Assembly (NCBI RefSeq): GCF_019468465.1
Contig: NZ_CP080519.1
Coordinates: 7,557,001 to 7,621,000, forward strand
From: Amycolatopsis sp. DSM 110486
GTDB lineage: Bacteria; Actinomycetota; Actinomycetes; Mycobacteriales; Pseudonocardiaceae
Direction: 5' to 3'
Length of the DNA stretch: 64,000 nucleotides
The position numbers and the translations under genes are program-made. Every line of letters starts with the position of its first letter. Position 1 is the stretch's first letter. Below are positions 35,410 to 42,977 of this stretch, piece after piece. The notes beneath the pieces are model-generated. The model was given only the letters and a program-made list of their open reading frames with translations, made no database searches and had not been told where the DNA came from.

Positions 35410-35880
35410 TCAGTCGGCGATCAGCAGCCGGTTGCGGGCGAGGGTGACGCCGCGCTCCTGCTGGCGGCGCACGAGCCACCGGCCCGGCGCCACGCCGCTG
35501 CCGCCGTGCTCGGGGTGGATCAGGTACGCGGGCGCGGTGTTCTCGAACACGACGATGCCCAGGCGCAGCGGGTCGTGCACCGAGATCCACCGGCAGGTGC
35601 CGGGATCGGCCACGAGCGTGTGCGGGTTGCGGCCGTCCACACCGCGCACCAGTTCGAAGCCGCTGGGCGGCACCGGCTGCCAGAGCGCCCAGCCGTTCAG
35701 CTCCACAGTGCGGGCCACGAGGGCATGCGGGATCACGATGAGGTCGCCCTGGGCCTGCGGCCCGTCGAGCACGGGGACGGCGACCTGGCGTTCGAGGTGG
35801 TCCAGCACGTCGAGGCCGGAGCGGTCGAGGAGATCGGCGAGGCTGATGGTCTGGGTGTCCATTGTGGATGTTTCAGTCAT
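35410..35880 (-). CDS. conserved hypothetical protein, partner of DUF6745 gene
   Basis: 156 aa from ATG 35880 (in-frame start 35889 is less likely). Soluble; no membrane segment. Recognisable blocks: QGDLIVIPHALVARTVELN, WQPVPPSGFELVRG, HTLVADPGTCRWISVHDPLRLGIVVF and a Gly/Arg-rich end. I do not know its function. It follows the DUF6745 gene by 46 bp on the same strand, so the two are likely co-transcribed. The control region contains TCCATTGTGGA (35858-35868), a one-off copy of the recurring palindrome, just inside the coding start. Confidence 0.75.
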   Translation of the reverse strand: MTETSTMDTQTISLADLLDRSGLDVLDHLERQVAVPVLDGPQAQGDLIVIPHALVARTVELNGWALWQPVPPSGFELVRGVDGRNPHTLVADPGTCRWISVHDPLRLGIVVFENTAPAYLIHPEHGGSGVAPGRWLVRRQQERGVTLARNRLLIAD

Positions 35881-35926
35881 GGTGATCACCCTGGGGGGTC
35901 TCGAAGGGCTGGAATTTTGAAGTGCG

Positions 35927-37114
35927 TCAGGTGCGGCGCAGCAGGCCGGTGTACTGGGCTCCGGTGAGCCCGTAGGACCAGCCCGCGGCGTCGACGGGGT
36001 CGTCGAACCACGGCGGCACGGAAAGTCCGTAGCGGCGGCGCGTGCCGTCGCGTTCCACGGATCCGTTGACGGTGAGCAGCAGCCGGCGCGCGATCGTGCC
36101 CGGCGCCCGGGGCACGTCGTAGAGCAGCAGTTCGGCGTCCCCGTTGCCCGGGTCGGGTGCTCGCGCGACGAACGTGAGGCCGGCCCGTTCGATGTAGCCG
36201 TCCCAGCCCAGGCGCTCGACGGCGCAGCGTCGGATTTCGACGTTGCGTTCGGTGTTGATGGCTTCGGCTGTCACGTCTTCGATCACCCACGCCGGCACCG
36301 GCGTGCCGTGCCACGCATACGCGCGCCAGCCGTCGGGATAGGCGATGGCCGGTCCGTCGGCGGCGTGCGCCCGCACCTCGCCGTACTCCGAGCCGGGCAC
36401 GGGTTCGGTGCGGACGACGACCGGGCGTTCGGTGAGTACGCAGACGTCGTCGAGGGGCCACCACCAGCCGCACGAGCGCACGGTTTCCGCCCACAGGTCC
36501 AGCTGTCGTTCGACTTCGTGTCCGAAGTGGACACCGATCCGGCGGTGGGCGTCGTAGTGCGCCACCCAGTGGGCTTCGTGCTGGCCGTACCAGCCGATCC
36601 CGGTCGGTGCACGCAGTTCGGCCTTGATCGTGCCGGCGACGGAATCGAGGATGCTGCGCCGCACCGACCGTCGGACGCCGGAGGCCAGCAACGAGTCGAG
36701 GGAGCCACGATCGAGCGCTTCCTGGGGTTCTTCGGGCCAGGTCGGCCGTGGCCACGCATTCTCGGAGAAGCCGATCCTGCGGTTGAACCGGGCACGCAGA
36801 TCCGAAAGCGACCCGGCCAACCGGTTTTCCAGCCGGGTCATTGACGCGAGGGACAACGCGGGGCTCGGTAGTACGACTTTCGTTGCCGCACCAGGGGAAT
36901 CGACCCACACGAACGTCGGGGGAGGCTGGTCGACGAGCTCGTAGAGCGCACTGATCGCCGCTTCCGCGGCCGGCCGGTCGGCAGGCTCGCAGGACAGGGC
37001 GTGGCCGAGCCATTCCGCTCGGGCGGCCTCGGCGAGCTGCCACCGGGACCGTTGCGGATCAAGGAATTCGGGAGGTGCGGGAACGCGGGCTCCGGGCCCG
37101 CCGGGCGCGGTCAA
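35927..37114 (-). CDS. DUF6745-family protein
   Basis: 395 aa. The conserved series of DUF6745 proteins is visible: YYGQH-type block IGWYGQHEAHWVAHYD near 172-187, SCGWWWPLDDVCVLTERP near 215-232, DGWRAYAWHGTPVPAWVIED near 260-279, and the C-terminal LLLTVNGSVERDG and YGLSVPPWF. It is soluble and of unknown function; members occur in many actinomycetes. The first 60 residues are helical and variable. Family assignment is from memory of these motifs. Confidence 0.8.
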   Translation of the reverse strand: MTAPGGPGARVPAPPEFLDPQRSRWQLAEAARAEWLGHALSCEPADRPAAEAAISALYELVDQPPPTFVWVDSPGAATKVVLPSPALSLASMTRLENRLAGSLSDLRARFNRRIGFSENAWPRPTWPEEPQEALDRGSLDSLLASGVRRSVRRSILDSVAGTIKAELRAPTGIGWYGQHEAHWVAHYDAHRRIGVHFGHEVERQLDLWAETVRSCGWWWPLDDVCVLTERPVVVRTEPVPGSEYGEVRAHAADGPAIAYPDGWRAYAWHGTPVPAWVIEDVTAEAINTERNVEIRRCAVERLGWDGYIERAGLTFVARAPDPGNGDAELLLYDVPRAPGTIARRLLLTVNGSVERDGTRRRYGLSVPPWFDDPVDAAGWSYGLTGAQYTGLLRRT

Positions 37115-37236
37115 CGCGCGAGGGCGAGCACGCCCTTTCCATCAGACATACCGCGATCATGACAGCAATCGTGGTGACCGCGCAAGCGTTTTGGCCGCCA
37201 CCGCGTCCTTGGGCGCGCGGCAGCGGCCGGCCGGCG

Positions 37237-37875
37237 TCACTCTTTCCAGTCGGAGTTCTCGATCACGTCGACGAAGTCGGTGTGCTTGAAGCCGGGCACG
37301 AAATGCTCCAGTACGTCGGCGTTCACGGTGCCGAAGGTCGAGTCGGGACGGTGGGCGAACCCGTCCTTGAACGCCTGCAGGATCTGCCGCTTGAAGTCCG
37401 GCCGCGGGTGCGCCGCGGTCACGGCCGCGCGGTCGTCGGCGGAAATGCGGTCGAGGTTCAGGCCGAGCACGTCGGTCTCGACGCCCGCGGTGGTCGCGGC
37501 GATCTCGGGCGCCATCCGGTAGGGCACCTCGGGCGTGGTGTGCAGCGCGATCGACGTCCACACGAGGTCGGCGTCGGCGGCCGAACGGCCGTGCGCGAGC
37601 AGGAACTCCCGGGCCTGGTCGGCGCCGTCGATCTCGAAGCGCTGCTGCTCGCTGCGCCACGGCGGCACTAACCCCGTGTCGTGGAACAGCGCGGCCACGT
37701 ACAGCAGCTCCGGGTCGGGGTCGATGCCGAGGGCGCGCGCCTGCAGGCTGCCGAACAGGAACACGCGGCGCGAGTGGTTGAACAGCAGCTCGGTGGACTT
37801 CTCGCGGATCAGCGATGTCACCTCGGCGACGAGCTGAGTGTCCGGCACGGTGATCCCGGCGATCGTCTCGGTCAT
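37237..37875 (-). CDS. HD-domain hydrolase (cyanamide hydratase-like)
   Basis: 212 aa from ATG 37875 (AAGGAG 5 nt upstream), not the longer start at 37923. Metal-dependent HD fold: His in NHSRRVFLFGSLQAR near 34, the FHDTGLV His-Asp pair near 63-64, and ADQAREFLLAHG then WTSIALHTTPEVPYRM with His near 114. This order and spacing are those of the DDI2/cyanamide hydratase-type HD proteins, but substrate range in bacteria is not established. It stands alone, leftward, between the DUF6745 gene and a MarR gene. Confidence 0.83.
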   Translation of the reverse strand: MTETIAGITVPDTQLVAEVTSLIREKSTELLFNHSRRVFLFGSLQARALGIDPDPELLYVAALFHDTGLVPPWRSEQQRFEIDGADQAREFLLAHGRSAADADLVWTSIALHTTPEVPYRMAPEIAATTAGVETDVLGLNLDRISADDRAAVTAAHPRPDFKRQILQAFKDGFAHRPDSTFGTVNADVLEHFVPGFKHTDFVDVIENSDWKE

Positions 37876-37993
37876 CACGACTCCTTGTTTGAAAGCGGCG
37901 TTGAGAAACGGTGTGGTCCTCACAGCCTGTCGCGCGAGGGCCGCTGCGCGCTGTGGCCGGACCGGCCACGAACCCCACCGATAGGGACATCGC

Positions 37994-38440
37994 TCAGGCG
38001 TGCGCGATCCTCCGCAGCACGTCGGTGAACGCCGTGCGCTGCTCCGTGCTCAGCCCACCCAGCAACGTGTCCTCGGTCTCGGCGACCAGCGGCGCGACCC
38101 GGCGCAGCACCCCGGCCCCGTCCTCGGTGACCCGCAACAGCTTGCGGCGGCGGTTGCCCGGGTCGACGCGCCGCACGACGTAGCCGCGCTCCTCGAGCCG
38201 GGCGAGCAACGGGGTGAGCGTGGCCGTGTCGATGCGCGTCGCCTCGGCGAGCGCCGCCTGGTCGAGATCGGGGGAGGACCGCAACACCCGCAAGGCGACG
38301 TACTGCGGCGGCGTCAGCTCGCGCACGGTCTCCTGCCAGCGCGCGGTGTAGGTGCGCAGCGCCTGGCGCAGCAGGTACAGCGGAGCGTCGTCGAGCGGAC
38401 GTTCGCCGCTCTCGGTGTCGTGGTCCGATCCGGTGTCCAT
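37994..38440 (-). CDS. MarR family transcriptional regulator
   Basis: 148 aa. MarR winged helix: TPPQYVALRVLRSSPDLDQAALAEATRIDTATLTPLLARLEERGYV (HTH about 43-88) and DPGNRRRKLLRVTEDG wing near 93-108. It follows the membrane-protein gene by 14 bp, and a perfect 20-bp palindrome lies before that gene, so it probably represses the two-gene operon. Confidence 0.92.
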   Translation of the reverse strand: MDTGSDHDTESGERPLDDAPLYLLRQALRTYTARWQETVRELTPPQYVALRVLRSSPDLDQAALAEATRIDTATLTPLLARLEERGYVVRRVDPGNRRRKLLRVTEDGAGVLRRVAPLVAETEDTLLGGLSTEQRTAFTDVLRRIAHA

Positions 38441-38454
38441 GGGTCAAGGCTGCC

Positions 38455-39648
38455 TCATGCGGCGCGGGCGTACGCGGGTGCCAGGGCGAGGTCCACGGTC
38501 GCGCCGCCACTGGCCGGCACCGTCAGCGCCCGCGTCTGCGGCAGGAACCCTTCGGCGACGGCGGTCAGCGTCACGTCGCCGGGGGCCAGGCCGGTCAGGT
38601 GGAACCGGCCGCGGCCGTCGGTGTCCGATCGCGCGGTGACGGCGCCCTGCGGATCCGTCACGACGAGGACCGCCGGGGCGCTGACGCGACCCGAGATCTC
38701 CCCGGCCGGCCCGGCCTGTTCTGCTTCATCGGCCCCGGTACGGCTGCGTTCCCGCACGTGGATCAGGAAAGCGGCACCCGCGGACCACGCCAGCAGCGTG
38801 AGAACGGGCACGAGCAGGTGGGCGCCGTGGAAGTAGTCGAGGTCCGACAGCGCGCGCACCGCGGCGCCCGGTGGCAGCACGGCCGACACCCACCGCGCCG
38901 GCTCGGGCAGGAGGTTCACCCCGAGCACGCCGCCGCTGGTCGAGTTGCCGATGGTGAGCAGCAGCAGCGTCGACATCGGGATGCCGATCGCGCCGAACCA
39001 CGTGCCCAGGGCCTTGGTCGCCAGTGCCGTCGCGGCCGAGAGCAGGCCGAGGGTCAGCGCCAGCGGCACGAACGGCGCGGGCAGCGCGCCGAGCACCGGC
39101 CCGGCCAGCGTGGCCGCGACGATCCCGGACAGCACCGCGAACCCCGCGAGCGCCGCCATGCGGTGGCGCAGCCGGACGCGCCGCGCGGCCGCGAGGAGGT
39201 TCTGCGCCAGCGCGAACGACGCCAGCGTGACGCCGAAGGCCACGTAGAAGCCCGACATCCCCTTGGTGTCGAACGCCGAGAGCGGCAGCACGTCCGTGAT
39301 CACCAGCGGTTGCCCCCGGTGCTGCGCGAACGCGCTCACCAGCTTCTCGGCCGCGGACACGGTCGTGGCGCCGCTCGCGCCGGCGACGTCCAGCCGCAAG
39401 TGCCCGGCCTGGTCCGTCAGCGTCGCGACGGCGTCGCCGTGGCGCAGCAGCGCGTCACCCGCCGCCTGGTCGGCGACGGGCACGACGGCCACGGCCTGCC
39501 CGGCCGCCCCGGCGAGCTGCGTCTGCAGCTGGGTCCCGGCCACCGCGACGGGCACCTGGTAGGGCCGCGGGCTGCGCTGGAACCCGACGTAGAGGCCGAT
39601 GAACACGAGCACCAGCAGCAGCGAGATCCTGTGGCCGCCCCGCACCAC
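38455..39648 (-). CDS. DUF3533/ABC-2-like membrane protein with C-terminal carboxypeptidase-regulatory-like domain
   Basis: 397 aa from GTG 39648. One N-terminal helix (SLLLVLVFIGLYVGF), an extracytoplasmic loop of about 120 residues, then about five helices (GFYVAFGVTLASFALAQNLL to LTLLAWSAGAAFLI), the YhgE/DUF3533 layout. After residue 310 a CarboxypepD_reg-like beta domain follows (ISGRVSAPAVLVVTDPQGAVTARSDTDGRGRFHLTGL). The N-terminus is odd: an ATG at 39680 reads MKTSVLARH in another frame, and one extra base would join it to VVRGGHRIS. It is co-transcribed with marR. Confidence 0.78.
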   Translation of the reverse strand: MVRGGHRISLLLVLVFIGLYVGFQRSPRPYQVPVAVAGTQLQTQLAGAAGQAVAVVPVADQAAGDALLRHGDAVATLTDQAGHLRLDVAGASGATTVSAAEKLVSAFAQHRGQPLVITDVLPLSAFDTKGMSGFYVAFGVTLASFALAQNLLAAARRVRLRHRMAALAGFAVLSGIVAATLAGPVLGALPAPFVPLALTLGLLSAATALATKALGTWFGAIGIPMSTLLLLTIGNSTSGGVLGVNLLPEPARWVSAVLPPGAAVRALSDLDYFHGAHLLVPVLTLLAWSAGAAFLIHVRERSRTGADEAEQAGPAGEISGRVSAPAVLVVTDPQGAVTARSDTDGRGRFHLTGLAPGDVTLTAVAEGFLPQTRALTVPASGGATVDLALAPAYARAA

Positions 39649-39690
39649 CAGCGGTGCCGGGCGAGCACGGAAGTCTTCATGTTCGGCTCA

Positions 39691-39710
39691 ACTATTCGTG
39701 CACGAATAGT
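39691..39710. promoter_or_regulatory. MarR operator, perfect 20-bp palindrome
   Basis: ACTATTCGTGCACGAATAGT is fully self-complementary and lies 43 bp upstream of the GTG start of the membrane protein/marR operon. The TATTCG core matches typical MarR half sites. Confidence 0.75.
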
Positions 39711-39818
39711 ATTCCGGTCGGGTGGTGGCGGTGACCGCGCGCACACCTCTTCCCGTAGTGAAAACTACCATGTACTGTCACCTGTCATGAACGCTACAAA
39801 GAGGTTGGACGGTCCACA

Positions 39819-40829
39819 GTGGACGCGGTGACCGTCACCGACTACCACGCGGCGGGGGAGCCCTTCCGCATCGTCACCGGTGGGGCGCCGGAGATCCCCG
39901 GCACGACGGTGCTGGAGCGGCGTGAAGCCGCGCGGTCGACGCCGGGCATCGACGCGGTGCGCGAGCTGCTCGTGCGCGAGCCGCGCGGGCATTCGGCGAT
40001 GTACGGCTGTTTCCTGGTGCCGCCGCAAACCGAGGGGTCATTGTTCGGCGTGCTGTTCTGGCACCGCGAGGGTTACTCCACCGCCTGCGGGCACGGCACG
40101 ATCGCGCTCGGCGCGTGGGCCGTGCGCACCGGCCGCGTCGAAGCAGTGGCCGACGGCGTGACCGAGGTGCCGATGGACGTCCCGTCGGGCCGCGTCATCG
40201 CCGCTGTGACGTGCGAAGGCGGCGAGGTGCGGAAGGTGGCATTCCGCAACGTCGACACGACCGTGCTCGGCCGCGGCGTCGAGGTGGCCACGAAAAGCGG
40301 GCCGGTCAAGGTCGATCTCGCTTACAGCGGCGCGATCTACGCGTGCGTGCCGGCTTCGGCGTTCGGCCTCGAAGTGGTCCCCGAGCACCACACCGAGCTC
40401 GTGGCGGCCGGCCGCGAGGTCAAGGCCGCGCTCAGCGGCACCGAATGGGCGCGGTACTCCGGAGACAGCCGGCTCAGCGGTGTCTACGGCGTGATCCTCT
40501 ACGACGACCTCGGCGACACCGCGACCGGGCCGCACCAGCGCAACGTGACCGTGTTCGCCGACGGTCAGGTCGACCGTTCCCCTTGTGGCTCAGGAACTTC
40601 CGCTCGGCTGGCGCTGCTCGCGGCCGAGGGCAGGCTTCGCGAGGGCGACGTGCTCACCCACGGCTCGATCATCGGCACCACCTTCACCGGCCGGATCTTG
40701 CCGACCGGCGTCAACGGCACTGCCGGCGGCGTCGCCACGGAGATCGAAGGCACCGCACACCTGGCCGGTGAGAGCGTGTTCACGCTCGACCCGGCCGACG
40801 AACTGGGAACGGGGTTCACCCTGCGATGA
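39819..40829 (+). CDS. proline racemase / hydroxyproline epimerase family
   Basis: 336 aa from GTG 39819. Both catalytic cysteines are present: Cys90 in STACGHGTIALG and Cys256 in DRSPCGSGTSAR. Having both favours a racemase or 4-hydroxyproline 2-epimerase over the trans-3-hydroxyproline dehydratase branch, which has Thr at the second site (first in some). The stop overlaps proC by 4 bp. The GTG start is itself part of the palindrome GTCCACAGTGGAC (39812-39824), so a DNA-binding protein there could block translation start or transcription. Confidence 0.88.
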   Translation: MDAVTVTDYHAAGEPFRIVTGGAPEIPGTTVLERREAARSTPGIDAVRELLVREPRGHSAMYGCFLVPPQTEGSLFGVLFWHREGYSTACGHGTIALGAWAVRTGRVEAVADGVTEVPMDVPSGRVIAAVTCEGGEVRKVAFRNVDTTVLGRGVEVATKSGPVKVDLAYSGAIYACVPASAFGLEVVPEHHTELVAAGREVKAALSGTEWARYSGDSRLSGVYGVILYDDLGDTATGPHQRNVTVFADGQVDRSPCGSGTSARLALLAAEGRLREGDVLTHGSIIGTTFTGRILPTGVNGTAGGVATEIEGTAHLAGESVFTLDPADELGTGFTLR

Positions 40830-41635
40830 CGAAACTGGCCATCATCGGCGGCGGCAACATGGGCGAGGCGCTGCTCGCCGGACTGCTCGCCGGCACCGAA
40901 CCGAGGTTCACGGCGGCCGAGGTCGTCGTGGTCGAGCTCGCCGAGGAGCGCGCGGCGTACCTGCGCGAGCGCTACGGCGTGGCCACCACGGCGGAAGCCG
41001 GGCCCGCAATCCGCACGGCGGAAACCGTGCTGCTCACGGTGAAGCCGTACCACGTCGACGACCTGTTCGCCGCGGTCGCGGACGACGTGAACGACAACCA
41101 GCTCTTCGTCTCGGCCGTCGGCGGCGTGCGCATCGCGCGCCTCGAAGCGCTGCTGCCGGGCAAGCCGCCGGTCGTGCGCTGCATGCCCAACACGCCCGTC
41201 TCCGTCGGCCGCGGGGTGGTGGCGATCAGCGCGGGCACGTACGCGGGCGACGCCGAGCTCGACTACGCGCAGTCGCTGTTCGACCCGGTGGGCAAGGTCG
41301 TGCGGGTCGAGGAAACCCGCATGGACGCCATCACCGCGCTGTCGGGCAGCGGGCCGGCGTACTACTTCTTCCTCACCGAAGCGCTGATCGAAGCCGGGAT
41401 CCTGCTCGGCCTGCCGCGCCCGCTGGCCGAGGAGCTCGTGAAGGCCAACGCCGCCGGCGCCGCCGAGATGCTCCAGGTCCCGGACGCCGACGCGGTGCGC
41501 ATGCGCGCGGCCGTGACCAGCCCGGGCGGGGCGACGATCGCCGCGATCCGGCAGTTCGAGGAACGCGGGGTGCGCGCGGCGGTGATGGCGGCGATCGAGG
41601 CGGCCCGCGACCGGGCGGCCGAGATGGGACGCTGA
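40826..41635 (+). CDS. proC: pyrroline-5-carboxylate reductase
   Basis: 269 aa. Rossmann GGGNMGEALLAGLL near 8-21; VRCMPNTPVSVGRG near 117-130; and the P5CR signature ITALSGSGPAYYFFLTEALIEAG near 170-190. It reduces pyrroline-5-carboxylate (or pyrroline-2-carboxylate-type imines in some relatives) with NAD(P)H. Coupling to a proline racemase-like gene suggests proline or hydroxyproline interconversion, perhaps using a ProC paralogue separate from the biosynthetic one. It converges on the RpiR gene with 7 bp between stops. Confidence 0.93.
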   Translation: MTKLAIIGGGNMGEALLAGLLAGTEPRFTAAEVVVVELAEERAAYLRERYGVATTAEAGPAIRTAETVLLTVKPYHVDDLFAAVADDVNDNQLFVSAVGGVRIARLEALLPGKPPVVRCMPNTPVSVGRGVVAISAGTYAGDAELDYAQSLFDPVGKVVRVEETRMDAITALSGSGPAYYFFLTEALIEAGILLGLPRPLAEELVKANAAGAAEMLQVPDADAVRMRAAVTSPGGATIAAIRQFEERGVRAAVMAAIEAARDRAAEMGR

Positions 41636-41642
41636 GCCCAGG

Positions 41643-42542
41643 TCACTCGCGGCCGGCCCGGCGCGCTCGCATGTCGCGGGGCACCAGGGCGGTGCGCAAG
41701 GCGGTCAGCAGGTCGGTGTTGTCCGAAACGGCCGCCGGGTCCTTGCGCGCCAGCCCGGCCAGCAGGCAGTCGACGACCAGCGTCGCCCCGAGTCCCTCGT
41801 GCGTCAGGCCGCTCACGGAGTGCACGGCCGTGAGGACGACGTCGACCTGGTCGCCGAGCGTGGGCCGCAAGGAGTTGGTCACGAGCAGCACGCGCGCGCT
41901 GACCGAGCGCGCGTGCTCGACGAGCGTCTTGACGTCGTGCAGGAGCCGGTCGGGCACGCACAGCACCACGACGTCGTTCTCCTTGAGGCGCAACAGGTCG
42001 TCGGCGAGCCGGAACCCCGTGGCCGACGTGCTCCAGGCCCGCCGGCCGAGCCGGTGCAGGCGGGTCACCAGGTACTGCATCGGCAGCTCGGAAGGGCCGA
42101 GGCCGTACCCGAGCACCTCGGCCGCGGAGTCCAGCAGGTCGACGGCCGCGGTGAACTCGGGGTCGGCCAGCAGCCGGCGCGTCTCCGTGAGGCGCTCGAC
42201 CGACTCGGTCAGCACCTGGTCGAGCAGGGCGTCGGTGTCGCCGCCGGTCCGCTCGATGCGCTCGCGCAGGCGCGTGGCCGGGTTGGTGTCGCCGACGACG
42301 TAGCGGCCCACCACGCGCTTGAGCTCCGGCAGGCCGGAGTAGCCGAGGGCCTTGACCGCGCGGACGACGGTCGCATCACTCGTGCCGCTGAGCACGCCGA
42401 GGTCGCCGGCCGTGGACAGCAGGATCGCCTGCTGGTGGCTGCGCAGGTACTCGGCCACGCGCTGCTCGGCCGGCGACAGCCCGGCGAGCCGTTCCTCGAC
42501 ACGAGCGCTGAGCGAGTCGGTCTGGTCGTCGTGGGCGGTCAC
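41643..42542 (-). CDS. RpiR/MurR-type transcriptional regulator
   Basis: 299 aa from GTG 42542. N-terminal HTH_6 (SARVEERLAGLSPAEQRVAEYLRSH, then GTSDATVVRAVKALGYSGLPELKR near 50-75) and a C-terminal SIS sugar-isomerase-like ligand domain (NDVVVLCVPDRLLHDVKTLVEHARSVSARVLLVTN near 190-225). It probably senses a phosphorylated sugar or, by location, a proline-related metabolite; the latter is inference only. Confidence 0.9.
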   Translation of the reverse strand: MTAHDDQTDSLSARVEERLAGLSPAEQRVAEYLRSHQQAILLSTAGDLGVLSGTSDATVVRAVKALGYSGLPELKRVVGRYVVGDTNPATRLRERIERTGGDTDALLDQVLTESVERLTETRRLLADPEFTAAVDLLDSAAEVLGYGLGPSELPMQYLVTRLHRLGRRAWSTSATGFRLADDLLRLKENDVVVLCVPDRLLHDVKTLVEHARSVSARVLLVTNSLRPTLGDQVDVVLTAVHSVSGLTHEGLGATLVVDCLLAGLARKDPAAVSDNTDLLTALRTALVPRDMRARRAGRE

Positions 42543-42637
42543 GACCCGACAGCCTACCGAGCAGCGGTTTCGATCCGCCGCACCGGACGGTCAGTGCACA
42601 GTGGACGGTGGCGGGTGCTGAATTTTCAGTGTCGCGT

Positions 42638-42856
42638 TCAGGCGAGCGGCCGGCTGCCCAACGCGGCCCGTACGGCGCGCTCGACCAGGATCGGCACGAA
42701 CGCCTGGATCGGCGCGTCGGTGAAGCGGGCTCGTTCGCGCTCCACGAGGTCGTGCACGGACTCGGCGCCGACGGTCGCGAAGTCGCGGGTGAGGCGGTCT
42801 TCCAGGTGCCCGAAGTGGGTGTCCGGCGTCAGGGCTCCGAGGGTCTGCGTGCTCAT
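42638..42856 (-). CDS. small three-helix protein, conserved in actinobacteria
   Basis: 72 aa from ATG 42856 with AGGAGG 4 nt upstream. The core (LEDRLTRDFATVGAESVHDLVERERARFTDAPIQAFVPILVERAVRAAL) is the short helical domain found in many actinobacterial proteins annotated as three-helix bundle. Function unknown. Two tandem 11-bp repeats lie just upstream in its promoter region. Confidence 0.8.
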   Translation of the reverse strand: MSTQTLGALTPDTHFGHLEDRLTRDFATVGAESVHDLVERERARFTDAPIQAFVPILVERAVRAALGSRPLA

Positions 42857-42902
42857 GAAGCCTCCTGCTGTCACCCGATGGAGGTTTCATTGCAGTACAC
42901 CC

Positions 42903-42924
42903 AGGTAAACGAAAGGTAAACGAA
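42903..42924. repeat. two tandem 11-bp repeats in promoter of small protein gene
   Basis: AGGTAAACGAA occurs at 42903-42913 and again at 42914-42924 with no gap. They sit 47-68 bp upstream of the small protein start (leftward) and just past the end of aspA. On the gene strand each reads TTCGTTTACCT, near a possible -35/-10 region. They could be tandem regulator sites. Confidence 0.65.
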
Positions 42925-42949
42925 GGCCGTCGCCACGGTGTCGGCCGTC

Positions 42950-42977
42950 GGTGTCATCCCGGGGGTGTCATCCCGCG
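42950..42977. repeat. tandem 14-bp duplication at the aspA stop
   Basis: GGTGTCATCCCGGG (42950-42963) and GGTGTCATCCCGCG (42964-42977). The second copy contains the aspA stop codon, so the duplication repeats the end of the gene just past the stop. Confidence 0.6.
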
